Program-made: the position numbers and the translations under genes
NCBI GenBank assembly: GCA_036263155.1
Contig: DATAHN010000061.1
Span: forward strand, 1-8,925
Source of the DNA: DASUBN01 sp036263155
GTDB lineage: Bacteria; Pseudomonadota; Gammaproteobacteria; Natronospirales; REEB76
Direction of reading: 5' to 3'
Length of the DNA stretch: 8,925 nucleotides
The notes under the pieces: model-generated
The model's input: only the letters and a program-made list of their open reading frames with translations
Database searches by the model: none
What the model was told of the DNA's origin: nothing
In this document: positions 1 through 6,636 of the stretch, in pieces
Position numbering within the stretch: position 1 is the stretch's first letter
Layout: each line of letters opens with the position of its first letter

Positions 1-431
1 CCCAGACCCGCTATCGCGACTACCTCACGGCGGCTGGCTACGTGGTGGAGCACCCGCTCATGGGTGCCGGCATCGGCATGGATATCCTGGCGCTCAACGA
101 GGCCCGTGGCGAGACCTGGACCAAGGTACACGACGTGTACCTGGAGTATGCCGTCGACCTCGGCGTGCCGGGCGTGGTGCTGTTCCTGCTGCTGCTGCGC
201 GCCATCATGCGCGACCTCGGCCGGGCGCGCCGGCAGGCGGCCACCGAACCCGATGGCTTCGAGCTACATGCGCTGCTGGAGGGCGTGAGCGTGAGCCTCG
301 CCGGCTTCATGTTGGCCGCGCTGTTCTACCCCGACGCTTACCAATTTTACTTCTACTACATGGCCGGCCTCGCCGTGGCCGGCATCGCCATCACGGCCCG
401 CCGCCGCGCCGTGCAAGAGGTCCCGGCATGA
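1..431 (+). CDS. O-antigen polymerase/ligase family membrane protein (Wzy/WaaL type), C-terminal part only
   Basis: The reading frame is open from the first full codon at position 3 to TGA at 429-431, so the gene starts upstream of the window and about 142 residues of its C-terminus are visible. The visible part has the family's periplasmic-loop signature, VHDVYLEYAVDLGVPG, with the conserved-type His at codon 129-131, followed directly by a hydrophobic helix (VVLFLLLLRAIM). Two further hydrophobic stretches follow (about 295-335 and 345-395), then a short basic tail. Proteins of this family polymerise lipid-linked oligosaccharide repeats or transfer glycan to lipid or protein at the periplasmic face of the inner membrane. 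Polymerase and ligase cannot be told apart from this fragment. The stop overlaps the next start in an ATGA, which implies translational coupling. A GTG at 42 is only an internal valine codon. Confidence 0.8.
   Translation, partial: QTRYRDYLTAAGYVVEHPLMGAGIGMDILALNEARGETWTKVHDVYLEYAVDLGVPGVVLFLLLLRAIMRDLGRARRQAATEPDGFELHALLEGVSVSLAGFMLAALFYPDAYQFYFYYMAGLAVAGIAITARRRAVQEVPA
415..420 (+). promoter_or_regulatory. Ribosome binding site for the glycosyltransferase gene
   Basis: AAGAGG lies 7 bases before the ATG at 428, inside the 3' end of the polymerase gene. It supports ATG 428 over the in-frame GTG at 467. Confidence 0.55.
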
Positions 432-1660
432 GCCGCACCCAGACTTGGCCGTTGCGGGAAGAGGCCGTGACCGAGACGGCTGAGCGCATCCGCCTGGTGA
501 AGTTCCTGGCCATGTTCGGCGTGGGCGGCACCGAGAAGCAGGTGGTGAACCTGACGAAGCGCATGGACCGCCGCTCTTTCGACCTGCGTTTCGCCTGTCT
601 CACCCGTTGGGGTGCGCTGCTCGACGAAGTCGAGGGCCAGCAGGGCATCGCGGTGACAGAGTACCCGCTCAGCAGTTTCTATGAGCCCAACGCCCTGCGT
701 CAGCAGTTCCGCTTCGCCAGCGCGTTGCGCCGTGATGGCGTGCAGGTCGTCCACAGCTACAATTTCTACGGCAACATGTTCAGCGTCCCTGCCGCCAGGC
801 TCGCCGGCGTGCCGGCGGTGGTGGCTTCGATCCGGGACATGGGCATCTACAACACCCCGTTCCAGCTCATGATGCAGCGCTGGGTCTGCAAGCTCGCCGA
901 CCGGGTGGTGGTCAATGCAGGCGCGATCCGTGACTGGCTGGTGAGCGAAGGTTACGACGAACGCAAGGTGGTGGTGATACGCAACGGCGTGGACACCTCC
1001 CGCTTCGGACCGCGTGGCGACGGCGCAGCCCTGCGCCGCGAGTTCGGCCTGCCACCCCGCGTGCCGCTGGTGGTGATGTTGGCCCGGCTCAACGCCAAGA
1101 AGGGCATCGAATGCTTCATCGAGGCGGCGGCGCGCATCCACGCGGTGCGTCCGGATGCGTGCTTCCTCGCCGTGGGCGAGGCCTTCACCCGCGATGGCAG
1201 CGGCTCCATCTGCGTGGATGCGGAGTATCGGCGGGAACTTCAGGACAAGGTGGATGAGCTGGGCCTGGCAGGCCACTTCCGCTTCACCGGCATGCGCAGA
1301 GACGTACCGCAGGTGCTGGCTGCCGCCACCGTATCCGTGCTCACTTCCATGAGCGAAGGCATCTCCAACACGCTGCTGGAATCCATGGCCGCGGGTGTGC
1401 CGGTGGTGGCGACCCGCGTGGGAGGCACCCCCGAGCTCATCACTGACCGCCGGCACGGCTTACTGGTGCCTTCCGGCGATGCGCAGGCGGTGGCCAATGC
1501 GGTGCGCGCCATCCTGGACGATTCACTTTTGGCGGAGCGGCTGGGGCGACAGGCCCGCGTGCGCGCCGTCAACGAGTTCTCTTTCGAGGCGGTGGTACGC
1601 CGCACCGAAGACCTTTACCGCGGCATCCTGGCGGGCAAAGGTATGCACCGCACCGCCTGA
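428..1660 (+). CDS. Glycosyltransferase family 4 (GT-B fold)
   Basis: This 410-residue protein is the usual length for a GT4 retaining glycosyltransferase, which moves a sugar from a nucleotide-sugar donor to a lipid-linked acceptor at the cytoplasmic face of the membrane. The N-terminal Rossmann domain begins near residue 22 with the glycine-rich loop GVGGTEKQVVNL (31-42), typical of acceptor-side domains in this family. The C-terminal donor domain starts near residue 205 (PLVVMLARLNAKKGIE) and contains the EX7E signature, E310 and E318 in SEGISNTLLESMAAGVPVVA, followed by VGGTPELI. The sugar and linkage cannot be read from sequence. The start at 428 is supported by an upstream AAGAGG; a later GTG at 467 would remove 13 poorly conserved-looking residues. 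It overlaps the polymerase stop by 4 bases and is followed 22 bases later by the ligase homologue. Confidence 0.93.
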   Translation: MSRTQTWPLREEAVTETAERIRLVKFLAMFGVGGTEKQVVNLTKRMDRRSFDLRFACLTRWGALLDEVEGQQGIAVTEYPLSSFYEPNALRQQFRFASALRRDGVQVVHSYNFYGNMFSVPAARLAGVPAVVASIRDMGIYNTPFQLMMQRWVCKLADRVVVNAGAIRDWLVSEGYDERKVVVIRNGVDTSRFGPRGDGAALRREFGLPPRVPLVVMLARLNAKKGIECFIEAAARIHAVRPDACFLAVGEAFTRDGSGSICVDAEYRRELQDKVDELGLAGHFRFTGMRRDVPQVLAAATVSVLTSMSEGISNTLLESMAAGVPVVATRVGGTPELITDRRHGLLVPSGDAQAVANAVRAILDDSLLAERLGRQARVRAVNEFSFEAVVRRTEDLYRGILAGKGMHRTA

Positions 1661-1682
1661 CGATCCACTTACCGAGACCGAC

Positions 1683-3101
1683 ATGACCGAGATGCTCCAT
1701 CACTGGGTGACGGGCGAGGCTGCCCGCCGCGGCGACGCGACGGCGGTGGTGTTGCAGGACGAGCACCTGAGCTACGGCGAACTCGAGATTCTCTCCAATC
1801 AGCTGGCCCGCGCCCTCAAGGAACGGGGTTGTGCCCGTGGCGACCGGGTCTGCGTGCTGCTCCCCAAGTCGCCGCTGGCGCTGGTGTGCCAGCTCGGCAT
1901 CTACAAGGCCGACTGCATCCATGTGCCGCTGGAGCCGTCCGCTTCCGCTGCTTCCTTGGCGCGCATGGTGAGCCATGTGGGCAGTCACTGCTTGCTGGCA
2001 TCGGGAAGCCTGGCGCCGCTGGTGCGCGAGCTCCTGGCCGATCCCGGCATCCCCAGCCTGCGCCTGGGCTGGCTGGGGGTCCCGGCGGACCTGCAGGGAT
2101 TGCCGGCGGGCTTCCGCTTCTCCGACATCGGCGCGCTGCCTGGTACCCCGCTCGCGGGAGCTAACCGGGCCCAGGATCCGGCGGAGATCCGTTTCACCGG
2201 TGGCGATGAGCCCCGTGGAGTGTTGCTCACCCATGCCAACGTAGTCTCCTTCGTGGAGTGGGCGCAGCGGCGCTTCCGCCTGGACACCGGAGATCGGCTC
2301 GCCAGCCACGCCCCGCTGTCCCATCCGCTCTCGCTATACGACAGTTTCGGCAGCTTCGCTGCCGGCGCAGAGCTGCACCTTGTGCCGGCCGAGCATGCGC
2401 TCCTGCCCAAGCGCCTGGCGGAGTGGACGCGCAGTTCCGGTATCACCCACTGGTCTTCGCTGACGGACGTGTTGGACCACATGGCTCGCCTGGACGTGGT
2501 GCGGCCCTGGGACTTTCCGGACTTGAGGCGCGTGCAGTGGCATGGCGAACCGCTGCCCACAGGATCCCTCGATTATTGGATGCGGCACCTGCCGCACGTG
2601 GAGTTCACCGGCTTTCGTGGCCCGGTGGAGGCGGGGATCGCCGGCAGCTACCACACCGTGGTCACCTTCCCGGAGCCGGATGAGGCGCAGCCCTATGGCG
2701 TCGCCTGCGGCGCCGGCGAGCTCTTGCTGCTGGACCATAACCTGCAGGAGGTGCGCCCTGGCGAGACCGGCGACCTGTACATCAAAGGACCGGGCCTGAG
2801 CTCGGGCTATTGGGGCGAGTCCGAAGCCAGTGCCCGCGCGTTTCCGCGCCTGGACAAGGTGGGGCGCGTATACCGCACCGGCGAGAGGCTGCGGCGGGGC
2901 CCGGATGGCCGGCTCTACCCGGCTACGGTGATGACGATCTCCCCCATCACGACTTACGCCGCCGGCATGGAGCCGGCGGAGCGCGCCCCGTATGGCGACT
3001 GGAGCGCGTGGCGAGAACTGTCGCAAGACGCCTCCGGCACGGCCGCGGGGCGCACGCTCAAAAAGGCATGGACGCAAGGTGGAACTGATACCCCTGGATG
3101 A
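1683..3101 (+). CDS. AMP-dependent ligase/adenylation-domain homologue with degraded motifs
   Basis: This 472-residue protein belongs to the ANL superfamily (acyl-CoA ligases and NRPS adenylation domains), whose active members make an acyl- or aminoacyl-adenylate from ATP and load a thiol. The fold signature is clear: LSYGELEILSNQLARAL (29-45), GDRVCVLLPKS (53-63), HPLSLYDSFGSFAAGAELHL (214-233), GETGDLYIKGPGLSSGYWG (360-378) and VYRTGERLRRGPDGRLY (396-412). Several functional motifs are altered. The P-loop, normally like TSGSTGxPKG, reads TGGDEPRG (172-179), two residues shorter and without Ser. YGPTE is RGPVE (312-316). The motif-A4 FD pair is HP. RTGD is RTGE. The C-terminal subdomain is only about 60 residues instead of about 100, with no recognisable hinge; AAGRTLKKAW (454-463) could be a relic of the catalytic-Lys motif with Arg457 in place of Lys. 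ATG 1683 is chosen because it follows the upstream gene; ATG 1692 is possible. No strong ribosome binding site is seen. It may be inactive, structural, or chemically repurposed. Confidence 0.82.
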   Translation: MTEMLHHWVTGEAARRGDATAVVLQDEHLSYGELEILSNQLARALKERGCARGDRVCVLLPKSPLALVCQLGIYKADCIHVPLEPSASAASLARMVSHVGSHCLLASGSLAPLVRELLADPGIPSLRLGWLGVPADLQGLPAGFRFSDIGALPGTPLAGANRAQDPAEIRFTGGDEPRGVLLTHANVVSFVEWAQRRFRLDTGDRLASHAPLSHPLSLYDSFGSFAAGAELHLVPAEHALLPKRLAEWTRSSGITHWSSLTDVLDHMARLDVVRPWDFPDLRRVQWHGEPLPTGSLDYWMRHLPHVEFTGFRGPVEAGIAGSYHTVVTFPEPDEAQPYGVACGAGELLLLDHNLQEVRPGETGDLYIKGPGLSSGYWGESEASARAFPRLDKVGRVYRTGERLRRGPDGRLYPATVMTISPITTYAAGMEPAERAPYGDWSAWRELSQDASGTAAGRTLKKAWTQGGTDTPG

Positions 3102-3615
3102 CGACTCCCTGATAGAGCTGGGTGCCCGCTGGCTCTCCGAGAAGCGCAACCGCAAGTGGCTGGACCTGGGCGGCGGCGAAAAGCCGATAGGCGCCATGGC
3201 GCTCAGGATCATGACCAAGAACGACGCGCACATCATCCGCGCGTTCACCGCCGATGACGATGGCGGGCCGATTGGATTGGTGGCGCTAAGCAGCGTGAAC
3301 CGGGATTTTCGCGCCGCGGTGCTGTGGGCGCTCCTGGGCGATCGGCGCTATGCGGGCAAGGGTTACCTGTATCGCTCCACTTCCGCGATGCTGACCTTAG
3401 GGTTCGACGTGCACGGCCTGGAATGCGTGAACGCCTGGGCGCTGGAGTCCAACCAAGCCTCGCTGCGCATCCTCAAGAAGCTCAACTTCCGGCCCATCGG
3501 CCGCCAGCGCCACGGCCGGGACGGGGAGGGCGAACCCTTCGACCGGCTGTTGTTCGAGCTGCAGGCTGGCGAGCACAGGAGCCCCGATGTACACCCGAGA
3601 ATCACTGCTGCATAG
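3079..3615 (+). CDS. GNAT-family N-acetyltransferase
   Basis: The protein is 178 residues if it starts at GTG 3079. GNAT enzymes move an acyl group from acyl-CoA, or sometimes an acyl carrier protein, to an amine. The cofactor pyrophosphate-binding motif RxxGxG/A is seen as RYAGKG (90-95) at the start of a helix. It is followed by VHGLECVNAWALESNQASLR (111-130) and ILKKLNFRPIGR (131-142), the usual RimJ/RimL-like pattern of strand, Asn-x-x-Ser helix and 'LGF'-like strand. The N-terminal phrase LIPLDDDSLIELGARWLSEK resembles the family's normal start, which is why GTG 3079 is preferred; an in-frame ATG at 2992 would add 29 basic, unconserved-looking residues. The gene overlaps the ligase homologue by 23 bases and the carrier protein gene by 29. 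In this setting it probably acylates an amino sugar of the repeat unit (inference). Confidence 0.85.
   Translation: MELIPLDDDSLIELGARWLSEKRNRKWLDLGGGEKPIGAMALRIMTKNDAHIIRAFTADDDGGPIGLVALSSVNRDFRAAVLWALLGDRRYAGKGYLYRSTSAMLTLGFDVHGLECVNAWALESNQASLRILKKLNFRPIGRQRHGRDGEGEPFDRLLFELQAGEHRSPDVHPRITAA
3577..3581 (+). promoter_or_regulatory. Ribosome binding site for the acyl carrier protein gene
   Basis: AGGAG sits 5 bases before ATG 3587, inside the 3' end of the GNAT gene, and fixes the carrier protein start despite the 29-base overlap. Confidence 0.7.
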
Positions 3616-3886
3616 GGTCAACCTTATGTTCGAGGACGCGCTGGGCGAGCCCGCACCGGCCCCGGACACCGACCTGTTCGAATCCGGACTGATGGATTCG
3701 TTGGAGTTCGCCAGCCTCCTGCTGCGCATCGAAGCGGAGTTCGGCCTCGATCTCACTTTCGAGAGCATGGACATGGATGCGTTCCATTCGCTGGCCGGCA
3801 TCGTGCGCTTCATCGCCGCGCACACGTACCTGAGCCAGAGCGCGTGCCTTGCCCCACCCGGGCAGGCGCTCGTGGGGCACGCCTAG
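3587..3886 (+). CDS. Acyl carrier protein (phosphopantetheine attachment protein)
   Basis: This small acidic protein of 99 residues has the four-helix carrier protein pattern. The attachment motif is DTDLFESGLMDSLEFASLLL (27-46), with Ser38 in the Asp-Ser-Leu context expected for the 4'-phosphopantetheine arm. It is followed by IEAEFGLDLTFESM (48-61), the usual helix III lead-in, and a last helix at about 66-80. The protein would carry an acyl or aminoacyl thioester for transfer to a sugar. Residues about 81-99 form a short tail beyond the core domain that includes Cys87 and Pro residues; its role is unknown. The position between two GNAT-fold genes and after an adenylation homologue suggests a dedicated tailoring carrier rather than the fatty acid synthesis ACP. 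It must be activated by a phosphopantetheinyl transferase encoded elsewhere. Confidence 0.9.
   Translation: MYTRESLLHRVNLMFEDALGEPAPAPDTDLFESGLMDSLEFASLLLRIEAEFGLDLTFESMDMDAFHSLAGIVRFIAAHTYLSQSACLAPPGQALVGHA
3850..3879 (+). repeat. Inverted repeat (8-bp stem, 14-base loop) at the 3' end of the carrier protein gene
   Basis: TGCCCCAC at 3850-3857 pairs perfectly with GTGGGGCA at 3872-3879. It lies inside the coding tail just before the TAG at 3884. No run of T follows, so it is not a standard intrinsic terminator. It could be an mRNA-stabilising or attenuating hairpin, or chance in GC-rich DNA. Confidence 0.35.
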
Positions 3887-3892
3887 ACAATA

Positions 3893-3897
3893 GGGAG
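3893..3897 (+). promoter_or_regulatory. Ribosome binding site for the BioF2-like gene
   Basis: GGGAG, within AGGGAGAGA, lies 6 bases before ATG 3904 in the 17-base gap after the carrier protein stop. It supports 3904 over the longer in-frame start at 3844, which would overlap the carrier protein. Confidence 0.65.
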
Positions 3898-3903
3898 AGA
3901 CAT

Positions 3904-5112
3904 ATGGAAGACACCGCCTATCCCCAGGCCATCACCCGCACCATCCCCCGGATCAAGCTCAACGTCCACGGCGAGCGGCCGGCGCTCAAGGTGGAACGTA
4001 TCGAGGATGCCGACATGCTGGGGCTGCTGCGCTTCGAGTGGGACACGCTGCTCCGCAACAGCGGAGCGGACTGCCTGTTTCTCACCTGGGAGTGGCTAGC
4101 CACCTGGTGGAAGCATCTCTCGGCCGGCCGGCGTCTGCATCTCCTGGTGGTGCGCCGCGGCGATCAGCTTCTCGCCATAGCACCGCTGGCGCTCAGGCCG
4201 CCGCAGCTGCAGCGGCTGCTGCCGTTCCGCACCCTGGAGTTCATGGGCGGTGGCGACGTAGGTTCGGATTACCTGGATATCATCGTGCAGCCGCAGGAGG
4301 AGCAGGGCGTACTGCAGGCCCTCGCGGACTACCTGCAGGAGCGGGGGCTCGTGATCGAGCTGTCCCGCGTCAAGCCGGCTTCGCGCCGCATCGCCACCCT
4401 GGTATCACTGCTCGGACAAGCCGGCTGGCAGGCGGAGCAGAAGATCACCGACAACTGCCCCTATATCCCGCTCGCGGGGCAGACCTGGCAGTCCTACATG
4501 GCGGGAGTGAGTGGCGCGCACCGGCGCAACGTGCGCCGGCGGCTCAAGCTCCTGGCAGAGGATTTCCGCACGGTCGAATTCCGGGGCAGCGCCACAGAGA
4601 TGGAGCGTCAGGACGACATCGAGACGTTCTTCGGGCTGCATCGCTTGCGCTGGTCGGGGGACGAGCGTTCCACGGCACTCACCGGTCCGGCGGTGCTTTC
4701 CTTCCACCGCGAGTTCAGTCGCCTGGCGCTGGAACGGGGCTGGCTGCGGCTGTACGTGTTGCGGCTGGACGGCAAGGCAGTGGCATCCACCTATTCGTTC
4801 CGTTATGGCGATGCCTTCTACTACTACCAGGCCGGCTACGACCCTGCCTATAACGACCACAGCGTGGGCCTGTCGACCCTTGCGCTGGTCGTGCAGGAGG
4901 CCATCGCCGAGGGCGTGGCCGAATTCGACATGCTGCACGGCGTCGAGAGTTATAAGGCGCTGTGGACTCGCAGCAGCCGGGACCTGGTGCGCGTCCACTG
5001 CTTCCCGCCCAGCGTGCGCGGCACGCTGTGCCACCGTGCCTTGAATCTCAAGCAGAGCCTGAAGCGCCTGATGCGGCGCGGCCCGATGCCACTGCAGGAG
5101 GCCAAGGCATGA
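3904..5112 (+). CDS. BioF2-like/CelD-type GNAT-fold acyltransferase
   Basis: This 402-residue protein resembles the PF13480-type family found in polysaccharide loci (CelD, FemAB-like), which has two GNAT-like folds. The N-terminal half has FEWDTLLRNSGADCLFLTWE (44-63) and LLVVRRGDQLLAIAPLAL (80-97), the recurring family pattern of substrate-contact Trp residues and a strand pair. The C-terminal half has the basic segment HRRNVRRRLKLL (206-217), then RLYVLRLDGKAVASTYSFR (282-300), FYYYQAGYDPAYNDHSVG (305-322) and FDMLHGVESYKALW (341-354), matching the usual FDF-x-G-x-E-x-YK-x-x-W ending. Members are thought to transfer acyl or aminoacyl groups to polysaccharide or peptidoglycan precursors; the donor here is unknown. 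It is cytoplasmic, with no signal peptide or membrane helix. Its stop overlaps the flippase start in ATGA. Confidence 0.85.
   Translation: MEDTAYPQAITRTIPRIKLNVHGERPALKVERIEDADMLGLLRFEWDTLLRNSGADCLFLTWEWLATWWKHLSAGRRLHLLVVRRGDQLLAIAPLALRPPQLQRLLPFRTLEFMGGGDVGSDYLDIIVQPQEEQGVLQALADYLQERGLVIELSRVKPASRRIATLVSLLGQAGWQAEQKITDNCPYIPLAGQTWQSYMAGVSGAHRRNVRRRLKLLAEDFRTVEFRGSATEMERQDDIETFFGLHRLRWSGDERSTALTGPAVLSFHREFSRLALERGWLRLYVLRLDGKAVASTYSFRYGDAFYYYQAGYDPAYNDHSVGLSTLALVVQEAIAEGVAEFDMLHGVESYKALWTRSSRDLVRVHCFPPSVRGTLCHRALNLKQSLKRLMRRGPMPLQEAKA
5096..5101 (+). promoter_or_regulatory. Ribosome binding site for the flippase gene
   Basis: A perfect AGGAGG lies 7 bases before ATG 5109, inside the 3' end of the BioF2-like gene. 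It decides the start and argues against in-frame extension upstream to 4962. Confidence 0.8.
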
Positions 5113-6611
5113 CGCCCCCGACGGCGGGCGGCTCGGTGTTCAAGCCCGCCTTCATGCTCATGTCGGGGCGGGCGCTGGGTTTCGTGGCCGCCTTCGCGAT
5201 CCCGGTGGTGCTGGTCCGCCTTTTCGACCAGGCGGAGTTCGGCACCTACAAGCAGCTGTTCCTGATCTATACCACCCTCTACGGCATCGCTCAGCTCGGC
5301 ATGGCCGAAAGCCTCTATTACTTCCTGCCCATGGATCCCACGGCGCGCGGGCGCTACGTGTCCAACTCGCTGCTGGCGCTTGGAGCGGCGGGGCTGGCCT
5401 GCCTCGCGCTACTGTGGACCGGTTCCCACGCCGTCGCCGCCTGGTTCCATAACCCGGCGCTCGCGGCCTACATCCCGCAGGTGGGCATCTACCTCTTGCT
5501 GATGCTGATGGCGGCGGTGTTCGAGATCGTGATGATCACCCGCAAGCATCACGGCTTCGCGTTCGGTGCCTACGCGCTCTCGGATCTGGTGCGGGCAGGC
5601 CTGTTCGTGCTGCCGGGTCTGCTTTTTCACAGCCTGGCAGCGGTGTTCGCCGGCGCAGTCTGCTTCGCCGCGCTCAGGCTCTGCACTGCCTCGCTGTACC
5701 TCCGGCGCGAGTTCCCGCGCCAGCCGGCCTTCGACGCCGGCTTGATGAAGAAGCAGCTCGCCTATGCCTTGCCTTTCGCCCTGGCGGTGGGTATCGAGGC
5801 GGTGCAGCGGGACCTGCACATGTACGTTGTCTCCAACCACTTCGACGCCGCCGTGTTCGCGGTCTACTCGGTGGGCTGCCTGCAGGTGCCGCTGGTGGAC
5901 TTCATGATGACCTCCACCAGCAGCGTGATGATGGTGCGCATGAGCGAGGACCTGCGGGACGGGCACCGCGCCGCAGCCCTGGAGCTGTGGCTGGACACCA
6001 CCCGCAAGTTGACCCTCGTATTCGCCTTCCTGGTGGGCGGGCTCATGGTCTGCGCCGACAAGCTCATCGTGCTGCTGTTCACCGCCAGCTACGCAGCTGC
6101 CGCACCGCTGTTCACGGTCTGGACACTGAGCATGCTGTTCATGGCCATCATGACCGACAGCATGCTGCGGGTGCATGCGGACACACGCTTCCTGATCCTG
6201 CTCAACGTGATCCGTCTCGCCGTGGTGGCGCTCGCCATCACCGGGTTCCTTGCGCACTTCGGTCTCATGGGCGCAGTGCTGGTGACGCTGCTGGCGACGC
6301 TCACTGCCAAGGCGGTGGGGCTGGTGCGCATAAGGAAGCTGTTGGGCTGCGGCTACGCTGATCTGCTGCCCTGGAAGGGCCTGGGAACAGTCGTCGCCAT
6401 CGCCGCCGCCTCCATGCTGCCGTGTCTCGCGCTGAGGTCCTTGCTGGCGCTGTCGCCGCTGCCCTCGCTCCTGATCCTGGGGACGGCATACGCCGTCTCC
6501 TACATTGGACTCACGTGGCGATTCGGTCCACTGAGCGAGACCGAGCGCCGCGCCGTCCTGCAATATCTGCCACTGCCCGCCGCCTGGACGAGCGGCAACC
6601 GACGGGCCTGA
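5109..6611 (+). CDS. Wzx-type polysaccharide flippase (MOP superfamily)
   Basis: This 500-residue, strongly hydrophobic protein has about 12-14 likely membrane helices, the length and make-up expected for the polysaccharide transport branch of the MOP superfamily. The N-terminus shows the family pattern: a helix GRALGFVAAFAIPVVLVRLF (20-39), then DQAEFGTYKQLFLIYTTL (40-57), like the common 'Pxx(F/Y)G' segment, and AESLYYFLP (66-74). The central break with KKQLAYALPFALAVGIEAVQ followed by DLHMYVVSNHFDAAVFAVYS is typical of the start of the second six-helix half. Such proteins move undecaprenyl-diphosphate-linked repeats from the cytoplasmic to the periplasmic face. Pairing with a Wzy-type protein at the window start suggests a Wzx/Wzy-dependent pathway. 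The last 40 or so residues are hydrophilic. It is followed by a 25-base gap to the deacetylase gene. Confidence 0.9.
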   Translation: MTPPTAGGSVFKPAFMLMSGRALGFVAAFAIPVVLVRLFDQAEFGTYKQLFLIYTTLYGIAQLGMAESLYYFLPMDPTARGRYVSNSLLALGAAGLACLALLWTGSHAVAAWFHNPALAAYIPQVGIYLLLMLMAAVFEIVMITRKHHGFAFGAYALSDLVRAGLFVLPGLLFHSLAAVFAGAVCFAALRLCTASLYLRREFPRQPAFDAGLMKKQLAYALPFALAVGIEAVQRDLHMYVVSNHFDAAVFAVYSVGCLQVPLVDFMMTSTSSVMMVRMSEDLRDGHRAAALELWLDTTRKLTLVFAFLVGGLMVCADKLIVLLFTASYAAAAPLFTVWTLSMLFMAIMTDSMLRVHADTRFLILLNVIRLAVVALAITGFLAHFGLMGAVLVTLLATLTAKAVGLVRIRKLLGCGYADLLPWKGLGTVVAIAAASMLPCLALRSLLALSPLPSLLILGTAYAVSYIGLTWRFGPLSETERRAVLQYLPLPAAWTSGNRRA

Positions 6612-6624
6612 TGATGCCGTTCCT

Positions 6625-6630
6625 GGAGAA
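6625..6630 (+). promoter_or_regulatory. Ribosome binding site for the deacetylase gene
   Basis: GGAGAA lies 6 bases before ATG 6637 in the short gap after the flippase stop. It supports 6637 over the later in-frame ATG at 6649. Confidence 0.6.
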
Positions 6631-6636
6631 AAGTAC

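Noticed and set aside
356..1456. Long open frame of 366 codons on the - strand
   Set aside because: It lies fully opposite the glycosyltransferase gene, whose protein has clear family motifs. The antisense product is rich in His, Ala and Gln with no recognisable domain, the usual artefact of GC-rich coding DNA.
1395..1682. Upstream in-frame extension of the ligase homologue
   Set aside because: It would overlap the glycosyltransferase's conserved C-terminal domain by over 260 bases, and its residues look like a shifted-frame translation (Trp/Arg-rich). ATG 1683 matches the family's usual N-terminus.
4521..4539. Perfect 8-bp inverted repeat with a 3-base loop (CCGGCGCA / TGCGCCGG)
   Set aside because: It lies mid-gene within the conserved Arg-rich segment of the BioF2-like protein; repeated Arg codons in GC-rich DNA explain it, and there is no T tract.
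4038..4853. Open frame of 271 codons on the + strand in another frame
   Set aside because: It is an out-of-frame shadow of the BioF2-like gene, Ala/Arg/Gly-rich, without a ribosome binding site or family motifs.
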